This document shows positions 1-8,000 of a stretch of DNA of 55,021 bases, piece by piece; the stretch's first letter is position 1, and each line of letters begins with the position of its first letter. Both the position numbers and the translations under genes were made by a program. Origin of the DNA: Motilimonas cestriensis (GTDB lineage: Bacteria; Pseudomonadota; Gammaproteobacteria; Enterobacterales; CBDFNC01); the NCBI RefSeq assembly GCF_021295315.1, contig NZ_JAIMJA010000028.1, positions 1 to 55,021 of the forward strand. Direction: 5' to 3'. The notes beneath the pieces were generated by a model. It worked only from the letters and a program-made list of their open reading frames with translations. It was not told the origin of the DNA and did not search any database.

Positions 1-98
1 TCTTAAGTTCGCGCATCTTTCTGTTTGGTTTTTTGTGTTTTGGCGAATTCATTAGATCATACGGAAAGATGCCATTCTACTTAAATTTATGATTTTTA

Positions 99-284
99 AT
101 GAAATCATCAGGGGATTCCTCAGAACGTAGTGTGAGCTTGCTTTCTGAGGCTTTATATATCGGCGTCGCTGGTAAAAATAAAGGCTTAACCGCTGAGCAG
201 TGGCAGGCGCTATGGGCTGCTTCACCGCAACAAGGAAACTTACAAAGTTGGGTTGATTTTGTTGATGATGCGTTAGAACAATAG
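99..284 (+). CDS. small hypothetical protein (61 aa)
   Basis: Short open frame of 61 codons with a soluble, acidic C-terminal half (LTAEQWQALWAAS, then WVDFVDDALEQ) that looks like real protein rather than noise. I do not recognise a family. An in-frame stop at 90-92 limits the start to the ATG at 99, which has no clear Shine-Dalgarno sequence, so either translation is weak or this is a remnant. There are no membrane segments or cysteines. The frame ends 8 bases before a strong hairpin. Function unknown; moderate doubt that it is a gene. Confidence 0.4.
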   Translation: MKSSGDSSERSVSLLSEALYIGVAGKNKGLTAEQWQALWAASPQQGNLQSWVDFVDDALEQ

Positions 285-291
285 ATTAAAC

Positions 292-317
292 AAAAAAAGC
301 CGGCTGGGAGGCCGGCT
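292..317 (-). terminator. rho-independent terminator, T tract on the minus strand
   Basis: Perfect 7-bp stem AGCCGGC/GCCGGCT (298-304 and 311-317) with a 6-base loop. Seven A residues precede it on the plus strand, which makes a U tract only for minus-strand transcripts. No convincing minus-strand gene lies immediately to the right, so its client is unclear. It could also act as a weak stop for the small plus-strand gene. Confidence 0.6.
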
Positions 318-716
318 AAAAGGAAGTAGTACTTGAACTCACAGCAATCAGTTAAGTTTAAACTCATCACTTAGATGAGCTAAGTTTAGTGGATGTATCA
401 TTATTAGCTATATGGGAAAACCAAGACATTTGATTGATTTTATAAAGGATGTGAGATAGATCGTTACTTCGTAAATAATTAAGAGTGGCTAAGCTCTTTT
501 GTTGGTATGGGGTTTAATAAAGCGGGAGGTTAGGGTTTCTGACTTGTCGCCAGATGCTTTTATCTAATCTGCTGCTATTCAAGCCAAATTGAAACCGCTA
601 AATATTGATTTGGTCACTATATGGGTTTAGGCTAACTGTGGTTTAATAGCTGGCGCAAACCTTCCCGAAACATACTTAAGTGTTGGTTAGCCGTGTTCAG
701 TTTGATGAGGTAAAAA
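318..716. other. intergenic region without recognisable gene
   Basis: About 400 bases, AT-rich and full of stops in all frames. A GATGAGG segment 7 bases before the tmaR start serves as ribosome binding site. No repeat, RNA gene or clear promoter could be assigned. Confidence 0.5.
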
Positions 717-1028
717 ATGAGTAACGTATTAGAATTAGTAAAAAATGCACGTCGCAAAAACAAATTAAAACGTGAAATTATTGATAATGAGAGCAAGGTT
801 CGCGATAACCGTAAGCGTGTTGATTTGTTAGATAATCTTCTCGATTATATCCGCAGTGATATGACTCAAGCTGAAATCGTTGCCATTGTTGAAAACATGA
901 AAGCCGATTATGAAGACCGTGTTGATGACCATATCATTAAAGGTGCTGAATTATCTAAAGAGCGTCGTGATATCAATAAGAAAATTCAAGAGTTTTCTCG
1001 TGGTGCAACGCAAAGCGCGAAAAAGTAA
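717..1028 (+). CDS. tmaR: DUF496 pole-localising protein TmaR (YeeX)
   Basis: 103-residue, highly charged, probably coiled-coil protein. The segments [26 protein letters not shown] and [21 protein letters not shown] match the E. coli YeeX/DUF496 family along its length. Family knowledge: E. coli YeeX was renamed TmaR, a polar cluster protein that sequesters Enzyme I of the phosphotransferase system and tunes sugar uptake. The ATG at 717 follows a GATGAGG ribosome binding site. The gene stands alone, ends 25 bases before an intrinsic terminator, and has no PTS genes nearby. The family call is secure; the role is transferred from E. coli. Confidence 0.9.
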   Translation: MSNVLELVKNARRKNKLKREIIDNESKVRDNRKRVDLLDNLLDYIRSDMTQAEIVAIVENMKADYEDRVDDHIIKGAELSKERRDINKKIQEFSRGATQSAKK

Positions 1029-1053
1029 ATTTTTATTACTTAGATCTCGTTTG

Positions 1054-1075
1054 AAGCCCGTTGAGGGCTTTTTTT
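1054..1075 (+). terminator. rho-independent terminator of tmaR
   Basis: Stem AAGCCC/GGGCTT (1054-1059, 1065-1070) with loop GTTGA, followed by a run of T residues to 1075. It lies 25 bases after the tmaR stop. Confidence 0.85.
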
Positions 1076-1490
1076 CAGCTTTGAAAACATAGTGTAAAAC
1101 GCTATAACGCCAGTGATGTTACGCTAAATTGGCTACAATTGCTTATCTCGAACTCAGCTTAATAAGAGTATAGGCGCCATATTTTACGCTCTGGTATTGG
1201 CTAAGTCTTCACCGCCATCACAGTGTTACTGAAATAAAGCGCTAAAATGTTAAGGTCCGTGGTACTTGCAAATTGGAAAATGCGCTTGTTTGAGCTAAAA
1301 TCCCGCTGATAACTTTTTAGATGCTCTCTCATCTTTACTTGGCAATAAAAATTTTAACAAGCCAACATGACTTTATTATTTATTCCTTATACTTACTCTG
1401 CTCGCGGCCAAATTGGCAGTGTAGTGAGAGTTATTCTTGGCCATTTGCTAAGAGATCAAGGACTACATTCATATTAGGAGCGTCGTTGGG
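1076..1490. other. intergenic region, no gene seen
   Basis: About 415 bases between the tmaR terminator and the TPR gene. The short open frame at 1321-1509 overlaps the following start and has no protein-like composition. The TPR gene is preceded by TTAGGAGCG, its likely ribosome binding site. Nothing else could be supported. Confidence 0.5.
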
Positions 1491-2285
1491 ATGGATTCCA
1501 CCTTTGTAATATTAGAGCGCATTGCGCAAAATGCCGATTGGCCGACGACGCAGTCTTGGACTCAAGTTCTGAACAGGGATTTTCAAGCTAGCTTAGATTT
1601 GCTGGATGGTTATCGCAGTGACCCTGAAACGTTATACCGTGCGATGAATCAATTTATTGTGATGCCTAATGGCTGCTATGGCCAAGCGGGGGCGGCAGCG
1701 GTATTACTTGCTGCAAGCCAATTCGAAAAAAGTATGAGTGAAGAAGTGGCCGCTGCAATTTCTCATTGGATTGAAGCCGCTAAAGGCGTCAATGATAGTA
1801 TTCCTGCTGTTCGTGCGATAGAAATTGATTTTTTGGTGCGCGGTGAACAAATGGAACTCGCCGCTAGTAAGTTAAAAGAGCTTATTAAAGTCAACCCTGA
1901 AGATTATTGGGCATGTCGCTGCGCGCTTAATTATTGGGCTGCGATGGGGGATTTGGCGCAAGTGGCTATTTGGGGAAAACGTGCTGAAGAATCTGCCCAT
2001 AGTTCGCGACGCTGGGAGCAAGTTATCTGGCAAATGGGGGTTATTGCCCACCAGCAAAAGCTTTGGCAACAAGCTGCGGGCTTTTATGAGCAGTTAATAT
2101 CAGCTAGCTCGAGTGATGCGGCGCTTTATCATAATATGAGCGAAGTCTATTTTGAGTTAGGCGAGTATAAAAAAGCGTTGGCGTACAATAAAAAATCTTT
2201 ACAATTTAAATCGACAGCCACGGGTGAACAGCTTCAGAAAAAAATATTGAAGGCCAGCGTTTGGTGGCGCAAGTTGCTGCCTTAA
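1491..2285 (+). CDS. TPR-repeat protein of unknown function (264 aa)
   Basis: Cytoplasmic helical-repeat protein without a signal peptide. The C-terminal half contains tetratricopeptide-like pairs, for example AGFYEQLISASSSDAALYHNMSEVYFELGEYKKALAYNKKSLQ (quoted in pieces: LYHNMSEVYFELGEYKKAL is a canonical TPR helix A/B) and WACRCALNYWAAMGDLAQVA. The N-terminal 120 residues are helical but lack a clear motif. The ATG at 1491 is 8-12 bases after AGGAG. TPR proteins act as protein-protein scaffolds; no partner can be named from context, because neighbours on both sides are unrelated or on the other strand. Confidence 0.75.
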   Translation: MDSTFVILERIAQNADWPTTQSWTQVLNRDFQASLDLLDGYRSDPETLYRAMNQFIVMPNGCYGQAGAAAVLLAASQFEKSMSEEVAAAISHWIEAAKGVNDSIPAVRAIEIDFLVRGEQMELAASKLKELIKVNPEDYWACRCALNYWAAMGDLAQVAIWGKRAEESAHSSRRWEQVIWQMGVIAHQQKLWQQAAGFYEQLISASSSDAALYHNMSEVYFELGEYKKALAYNKKSLQFKSTATGEQLQKKILKASVWWRKLLP

Positions 2286-2308
2286 TTCTGAGAGATAATT
2301 AACGTTTG

Positions 2309-2914
2309 TTAGCAGTTAACTAAACGAGACTGACGAAATGCTTGGGTTAGCTCATTAACGTGCTGGTAGACCCAGTCGGCGTGATGGCGGTATTCTTTAT
2401 TTAGCTCAGGATCATACAAGCATGACCAAGACTTGGCGTTTTTAGCAACTTCAATGTCAAACCAAAAATCCCCTATATAGACAATATCTTGTGTTGGTAA
2501 TTGCCATTGCTGGGCAATTTTAAATATGCCTTCCGGATCGGGCTTAGCTCGACAATCCTCGCGCGTTAACACCAGTGGAATATCCAGTTTAAACTTTTCC
2601 AGCACATAGTGACTGGCATCGCGCATATTGCGCGTAAGCACCGCAGTAGGGATGCCTAATTGCTGTAAGGTAACTAACAACTCTGCAACGCCCTCGATGG
2701 CTTCTGCGGCGTGTGCACCGGCCATTTCGTGATCGTAAATACATTGTTCGGCATGGGCTATTTGCTGGTGGCAGGTTAAGGTGGCGAGATGTTCGAGGAG
2801 CGGCGATTGCTCTGGGAAGTTAAGCTCTGCTCTGAGTAAGTCAAAGTCGAGCTTAGAATCCACTAAGGTGCCGTCTAAATCAAAAATAACACCTTTAATT
2901 TTCATGAAATCCAT
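2309..2914 (-). CDS. HAD-superfamily hydrolase (HAD-IA, phosphatase-like)
   Basis: Probable small-molecule phosphatase. All four HAD motifs are visible: DLDGTLVDS (motif I, catalytic aspartates, about residues 12-20), VLTRN (motif II), KPDPEGI (motif III lysine) and YIGDFWFDIEVAKNA (motif IV). A helical cap lies between motifs I and II. The family includes phosphoglycolate phosphatase and pyrimidine nucleotidases; the substrate cannot be read from sequence. The first ATG (2914) has AGGTGG 7 bases upstream and is preferred, although a second ATG three codons later also fits family length. It is followed 3' by the convergent TPR gene with a 23-base gap. Confidence 0.85.
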   Translation of the reverse strand: MDFMKIKGVIFDLDGTLVDSKLDFDLLRAELNFPEQSPLLEHLATLTCHQQIAHAEQCIYDHEMAGAHAAEAIEGVAELLVTLQQLGIPTAVLTRNMRDASHYVLEKFKLDIPLVLTREDCRAKPDPEGIFKIAQQWQLPTQDIVYIGDFWFDIEVAKNAKSWSCLYDPELNKEYRHHADWVYQHVNELTQAFRQSRLVNC

Positions 2915-2989
2915 TTTGCCACCTTATTTTACTTGAGTGGATAGGAGCACTAACTAGAGGGTTATACGCCTACCTATACCACTCGGCTG

Positions 2990-5900
2990 TTACATTGATT
3001 CAAACAGCTTAAGTAACTGATCACTATCGGTCAGCACTTGATGTTCGGCTTCTTTATCTCCGTATACGGCATCTGCCAGTTGCTGTTTCTGTTGTTGTAA
3101 TTGTAGCACCCGCTCTTCAACCGTTTTTTCACAAATCAGTTTATAAACAAACACCGGCTTGTCTTGACCGATACGGTAAGCACGGTCTGTTGCTTGGTTT
3201 TCTGCAGCAGGGTTCCACCAAGGGTCGTAGTGAATAACGGTGTCTGCTGCGGTTAAGTTCAAGCCGACGCCGCCAGCTTTTAATGAGATTAAAAATACCG
3301 GTACATCGCCATTTTGGAATGAGTTAATGACATCTGAGCGTTTTTGCGTTTGTCCCGTAAGCTTAGCGTAAGGAATTTTAGCATCCTTAAACTTGTTCTC
3401 AATTAACGCCAGCATCTGGGCAAACTGCGAAAAGATCAAAATGCGGCGACCTTCTTCCAACATTTCCGGCACGATTTCCATTAGGAAGTCTAACTTAGCC
3501 GACTGGTTAATTTTTTGTGCTTCTTCTAATTTCACCAATTTCGGGTCACAACAGGCTTGGCGCATTTTTAACAGCGCATCTAAAAACTCAATGCGACTGC
3601 GAGCCATGCCTTTGCTAGCCAGTAAGCCTTGCACGCGTGATTCCATGGTGACACGAATGCTTTCATATAAGGTTCGTTGCTCTGGCGGCATTTCAATCAG
3701 GTGGGTTATTTCTGTCTTGGGCGGCAGTTCTTTGGCCACTTGATCTTTGGTGCGGCGCAATAAGAATGGCGATACTTTTTGTTTCAGCCATTGCTTGGTT
3801 TGAAAATCACCTTCTTTTTCAATCGGGGTACGGTAGTGTTTATTAAAGGCACTCAAGTTGCCTAGGAAACCAGGCATTAGAAAGTCGTAAATAGACCATA
3901 ATTCACCAAGGTGGTTCTCCATTGGTGTACCGGTTAAACATAAGCGATGATCTGAATTGAGCTTTTTCACCGTTTGTGTCATTTTTGCGGTCGGGTTTTT
4001 GATCACTTGCGCTTCGTCTAAGATCAGTTCACTGAACTCAAATTGGTCTAGCTCTTCACTATCTCGTACCATTAGCGGATAAGTCGAGATGATGATGTCG
4101 TGATTATTTATCTCTGCAAATAGCTGTTTACGCTCTGGCCCGTGCAGTTTTAGGGTAGTGAGGTTCGGTGTGAATTTTTTCGCTTCCGACTCCCAGTTAC
4201 CCACTAAGCTGGTGGGACAGATAACCAAAGCCGGTTTAGTCAGCTTGCCGATATCTTTGCGGTGCTGCAGATAGGCTAGTGCTTGCACTGTTTTACCTAG
4301 ACCCATGTCATCTGCGAGGATGCCGCCAAAACCGTAATCAAATAAGAAATTGAGCCAATTAAGGCCGTCTTGTTGGTAGCTACGCAGCTCAGCTTTTAAG
4401 TTTGGTGAAGGTGCTATTGCTTGAATACCGGAAAAGTTAGCTAGCTTTTGTGCCAGTTTTTTAACATGTTCGCCGCCCACCCAGTTATTAATATCAGGCA
4501 ATTGCGCTAATAGTCCTGCGTGGGTATTGGGTAAACGCAAGGTTAAGTTATCTTGATTGGTCAGCTCTTCTAAAATCGCCAAAATGGGCTCGATAGAGCT
4601 GCGCTTAATGGTCAACATAGCGCCATTTTTTTGCGGTAAAATAAGATCGCCTTTTTGCGATTTCCAATCCGTATGACGTTGGATCCATTCCAACAGCATT
4701 GGCAGTAACGGTAAGCTACGGCCTTCGACTTCAATGGTTAAGCCGACATCGAACCATTGGCTGTTTTCTTCTATTTCGATGTTCATGCCTTGAATTTGCT
4801 GTGCCGTTAAGTCGATATTTTTATCAAACTCAACCTGCCAGCCTTGCTGTTTCAGGCGCTCACCATGTAACAGATTAAAACCTAGCCAAAGTTCTTCTTG
4901 GCTCACCTTACCGTTGCTGTACAAAAATCCTTGTAGTACTTGCTTGTCTAACCGACCTTGCAACAAGTGCTCATTTGCAGGTTTTAATTGTAAGCGTTGG
5001 TATTGCTGCCAAGCTTGCTGCTCTTGCTCTAATTCGCGCTTAATGTGGTAGCTGTTGCCATGAATAGTAAAGCGTGTTTGGCGATCCAGGTGGATAACAC
5101 TTGGGCAAAGGCGCACTTCGCCATAAGCAAACCAGAATTCGGCAATGAGCGCCGTTTGGCCATTTTCTAGACTGCTTTTTTTTACCGTTAACACCGGCAC
5201 CAGTGGTGCGTCGACTTCAATTTTGGGTAATTGAATCGGTGCTGGGATCGTATCTTCGGTAAAATTAATTAATAGTTCTTGAGTAAAGTGAGTGGCTTGT
5301 TGCTCGCCCAGTGGTGGTAAGGCTTGCAGTGACTGTAAAAAGCTGCCTTCTAGCTCGGTTTCAATGGGGCCGGCCACCAGTGAATTAGGAATTAAATACC
5401 AAGGGCTTGGTGTCGGCAATAGTTGCCACTGTTCATCAATACCTTCTAACTCTATGCTAAGTTGGTGCTGTTCTTGTTTGTGCCAGCTTAACGTGAGTTT
5501 AGCACTGCTGCCTAATTGTAATGGCGAAGCGGTACTCTCCCAAAAACAGCGGCCAGACTTGAGCATGCGCTTTAAGGCTAGTTCGTCATTTTCGGTGCTG
5601 ATCACCGTGCTTTTTAAGTTGTACTTATCGGTTTCTTTTAGCAGTAACAATCGCACTAGGTTTTTATCGAAATCCGTTAACCAAGAGTCAGACCAAGAGT
5701 AATCATTCACTAACTCTTCTAATCGTTTACTACTAAATGCACCAAAGCTGCCGTCTTTTAAAGTTTTTGCCGCCCCAACTTCTACTTGAATAAGGCCATC
5801 TTTATTGTTGGATAAACAATAAATCGCCTTTTCTTTTGCTGCCGCACTTGGGCTGCTGGCTTGGCTTTGTTGTAAATGCAGGGGTAGCTGGCTAAACCAT

Positions 5901-6238
5901 AACTGGTAGGGATCGGCGGGCTCGAGTTGTTTCTGATAAGCGAGCAATAGTGCAACTGCGTGCTTGCAGTTCCAGCCGACCGGACAAGAGCATTGGCTAC
6001 GAATGATCAGCTTACCTGGCTGATTACTGGCTTTCACTTCAACGTTGGTGCTGTAGCTGGTTTCTTTATCGCTCCCCGTCAGGCTACCGATGAGTTTGTC
6101 GAGCTCAGGGCTGTATTTGCATTTTTGTACCATGCCTTCTGTGAATACTTTAAGCCCTCGTTCAAAGGTAGGGCCGCCGAAGCTGTTACGTATATCTTTT
6201 TCCGAATAATCCAACATGGTACTGAGCATCACTTTCAT
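2990..6238 (-). CDS. SWIM zinc-finger SNF2-family helicase/ATPase (1082 aa)
   Basis: Large DNA-dependent ATPase of the SWI2/SNF2 superfamily. An N-terminal SWIM zinc finger is visible as C83-x-C85...C91-x-H93 (SQCSCPVGWNCKHAVALL). About 500 poorly conserved residues follow, then the SNF2 core: Walker A LADDMGLGKT near residue 645, LILDEAQVIKNP (DEAQ box) near 740, LTGTPMENHLGELW, and the helicase C lobe with FLISLKAGGVGLNL and DPWWNPAAENQATDRAYRIGQ-type motif VI. This architecture is that of bacterial YwqA/HepA-like remodelers, not RapA. These proteins translocate on duplex DNA and are thought to displace bound proteins. The gene is transcribed alone; its precise cellular job is unknown. Confidence 0.9.
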   Translation of the reverse strand: MKVMLSTMLDYSEKDIRNSFGGPTFERGLKVFTEGMVQKCKYSPELDKLIGSLTGSDKETSYSTNVEVKASNQPGKLIIRSQCSCPVGWNCKHAVALLLAYQKQLEPADPYQLWFSQLPLHLQQSQASSPSAAAKEKAIYCLSNNKDGLIQVEVGAAKTLKDGSFGAFSSKRLEELVNDYSWSDSWLTDFDKNLVRLLLLKETDKYNLKSTVISTENDELALKRMLKSGRCFWESTASPLQLGSSAKLTLSWHKQEQHQLSIELEGIDEQWQLLPTPSPWYLIPNSLVAGPIETELEGSFLQSLQALPPLGEQQATHFTQELLINFTEDTIPAPIQLPKIEVDAPLVPVLTVKKSSLENGQTALIAEFWFAYGEVRLCPSVIHLDRQTRFTIHGNSYHIKRELEQEQQAWQQYQRLQLKPANEHLLQGRLDKQVLQGFLYSNGKVSQEELWLGFNLLHGERLKQQGWQVEFDKNIDLTAQQIQGMNIEIEENSQWFDVGLTIEVEGRSLPLLPMLLEWIQRHTDWKSQKGDLILPQKNGAMLTIKRSSIEPILAILEELTNQDNLTLRLPNTHAGLLAQLPDINNWVGGEHVKKLAQKLANFSGIQAIAPSPNLKAELRSYQQDGLNWLNFLFDYGFGGILADDMGLGKTVQALAYLQHRKDIGKLTKPALVICPTSLVGNWESEAKKFTPNLTTLKLHGPERKQLFAEINNHDIIISTYPLMVRDSEELDQFEFSELILDEAQVIKNPTAKMTQTVKKLNSDHRLCLTGTPMENHLGELWSIYDFLMPGFLGNLSAFNKHYRTPIEKEGDFQTKQWLKQKVSPFLLRRTKDQVAKELPPKTEITHLIEMPPEQRTLYESIRVTMESRVQGLLASKGMARSRIEFLDALLKMRQACCDPKLVKLEEAQKINQSAKLDFLMEIVPEMLEEGRRILIFSQFAQMLALIENKFKDAKIPYAKLTGQTQKRSDVINSFQNGDVPVFLISLKAGGVGLNLTAADTVIHYDPWWNPAAENQATDRAYRIGQDKPVFVYKLICEKTVEERVLQLQQQKQQLADAVYGDKEAEHQVLTDSDQLLKLFESM

Positions 6239-6344
6239 TTATCGCAGGAAATGGGCCCGATTATATCGCTTTTTGGCTCTCGGGTGGGAATTGTATCTTG
6301 ATGAGGGTGGCAAAAGTCATGATTAACTGCTGCCACCTTTAATA

Positions 6345-7142
6345 TTAGGCCTTACAATTTGGTTTAATTGATTGATATTTAGGTAGTTTATTGATTTTAT
6401 CTTGTAAGTCTTTTATTCGCGTAGAGTGAGATGGGTGAGTTGAAAATAGCTCTGGTGGTTGTGGTCCCTTAGCTGCGTTAGCCATGTTTTGCCATAGCTT
6501 AATGCTTTCATTCGGGTTAAAACCGGCTTTTGCCATTAACTCTAAGCCCAAAATATCCGACTCTGATTCTTGGGTGCGGCCCCAAGGCATTAAAATACCG
6601 TATTGTGCACCTAAACCTAGTCCGGCCATGGCCATGCCATGATATTCGCTACCGCTTAAAGCGGCACTGGAAAGCTCTAGGCCTAGGTTAGTTATTTGGC
6701 TTTGTGATAAACGCTCATTACTGTGGTTGGCTAATACATGGGCAATTTCATGTCCGATCACCGTTGCCAGTTGATCTTGATTCTCGGCAACCTTTAATAA
6801 TCCGGTGTACACACCAATTTTTCCACCCGGCAGAGCAAAAGCGTTGACTTGTTCGCTGTCAAATACCACTACTTCCCAGTGTTGAAAGCTATTCTGAGGT
6901 GGTAATTGCTGAGTGATGGCATTGGTGACACAAGCGACGTATTGATTGGTCTTTTTGTTATGGCTAATTTTCTCTTGTTTTTTCATTTCCTCAAATGACT
7001 GCGAGCCGAGTTGTGTCATCTCTGTGTCAGAAAACATAATCACCTGGCCACGGCCAGTGGGTGAGGTGGAGCAACCAGCAAGAACCATACTTGCACAAAG
7101 CAGGCTGGTTTTAAAAAATGAATGGCTAAATATATTGGTCAT
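6345..7142 (-). CDS. M48-family zinc metalloprotease, lipoprotein
   Basis: Periplasmic outer- or inner-membrane-anchored protease related to LoiP/BepA. The N-terminus is a lipoprotein signal with lipobox LAGC (cysteine at about residue 23). The catalytic zinc motif HEIAHVLANH is followed by the third ligand in ESESDILGLEL. The C-terminal FSTHPSHSTRI motif is typical of M48B/C proteases. I chose the ATG at 7142 because AGGAT lies about 9 bases upstream and the signal peptide then starts directly; the upstream start at 7166 would add nine residues. Family role: envelope protein quality control. A single gene with no visible partner. Confidence 0.88.
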   Translation of the reverse strand: MTNIFSHSFFKTSLLCASMVLAGCSTSPTGRGQVIMFSDTEMTQLGSQSFEEMKKQEKISHNKKTNQYVACVTNAITQQLPPQNSFQHWEVVVFDSEQVNAFALPGGKIGVYTGLLKVAENQDQLATVIGHEIAHVLANHSNERLSQSQITNLGLELSSAALSGSEYHGMAMAGLGLGAQYGILMPWGRTQESESDILGLELMAKAGFNPNESIKLWQNMANAAKGPQPPELFSTHPSHSTRIKDLQDKINKLPKYQSIKPNCKA

Positions 7143-7261
7143 GGCGTTTATCCTGTAACCCATCAAATGAGCCCTACATCATACTCCGCTAGGGCCTTTG
7201 GCTCTAGTCGGTTGTTCATTCTGTTAATGTTAGACGATACTGAGGGGGTGTGTTGCGACAG

Positions 7262-7813
7262 TTAACTTTGCTCTTGTTCTGACAAGGCTTGGATCTCCGG
7301 AATCACATCATTAGCCCAGTTAAGCCAAGCTTGTTCCATCGCGATACCGCGTTTAAGGCTTAGGTAAGCGAGTTTGTCGCCTTTACTCAAGTATTTCATT
7401 TCGGGAAAGTCGGTTTTAAACGCTAAATACATATTTAAAGTTGCCTGGTGTTCTTCCACCAATCTTTTTAAATCACTTAAAATAGCACTGGCATTGGCGC
7501 ATTCACCCGCCATGAATTTTGCTAAAAATGGTGAGTTTAATAAGCGCTCAGATGTAGGCTGATCCAGCCAATGGGTTAAAGCTTGCTGACCAGCAGGCGT
7601 CACGCTATAAATTTTTTTATCGGGTTTCCCTTGTTGAGCTTGTTCGATACAGCTGATTAAGTTTTCGTCAGCCATTTTTTTTAGTTCGCGATATATTTGC
7701 TGGTGGCTAGCTTGCCAAAAATTGGACGACTTTTCATCGTACTCTTTGGCGAGCTCGTACCCGGTCATAGCGCCTTTTTGTAAGGTAATTAACAATACAT
7801 TTTTTAAGCTCAT
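7262..7813 (-). CDS. PadR-family transcriptional regulator
   Basis: 183-residue repressor-type protein. The N-terminal PadR winged helix spans about residues 4-80 (LLITLQKGAMTGYELAKEY, HQQIYRELKKM, KIYSVTPAGQQAL). A C-terminal helical Vir_act_alpha_C-like dimerisation region follows. Length and layout resemble AphA and other group-1 PadR proteins, which usually sense small ligands and repress an adjacent gene. The only close neighbours are recQ-like (divergent, 188 bases away) and the M48 protease downstream. A palindrome 33-53 bases upstream of its start suggests autoregulation. The ligand is unknown. Confidence 0.87.
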   Translation of the reverse strand: MSLKNVLLITLQKGAMTGYELAKEYDEKSSNFWQASHQQIYRELKKMADENLISCIEQAQQGKPDKKIYSVTPAGQQALTHWLDQPTSERLLNSPFLAKFMAGECANASAILSDLKRLVEEHQATLNMYLAFKTDFPEMKYLSKGDKLAYLSLKRGIAMEQAWLNWANDVIPEIQALSEQEQS

Positions 7814-7845
7814 GTCGCGTTCTTTATCCGTTATATAACCTGTTA

Positions 7846-7866
7846 ATACTAACTAATTAATAGTAT
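7846..7866. promoter_or_regulatory. candidate PadR operator palindrome
   Basis: Inverted repeat ATACTA-N9-TAGTAT with AT-rich centre, located in the divergent region 33 bases before the padR-like start. Dyad symmetry with about 21-bp length fits a winged-helix dimer site. Assignment to this regulator is inference from position only. Confidence 0.4.
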
Positions 7867-8000
7867 GAGTTCGAGCGTGACTTTCATTTCTGTTGCGTTG
7901 CCTTAATACTCCCCGTGAATATGGTGCTAGCTGAGTGTGTATTTGAGGGGATTAGTCAGGATCGAGTACACTGGGCTGAACGCGACTATTTGGAATATTT

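Noticed and set aside
77-370. 97-codon minus-strand frame at the left edge
   Set aside because: It runs through the terminator hairpin and antisense to a more protein-like frame; composition is poor.
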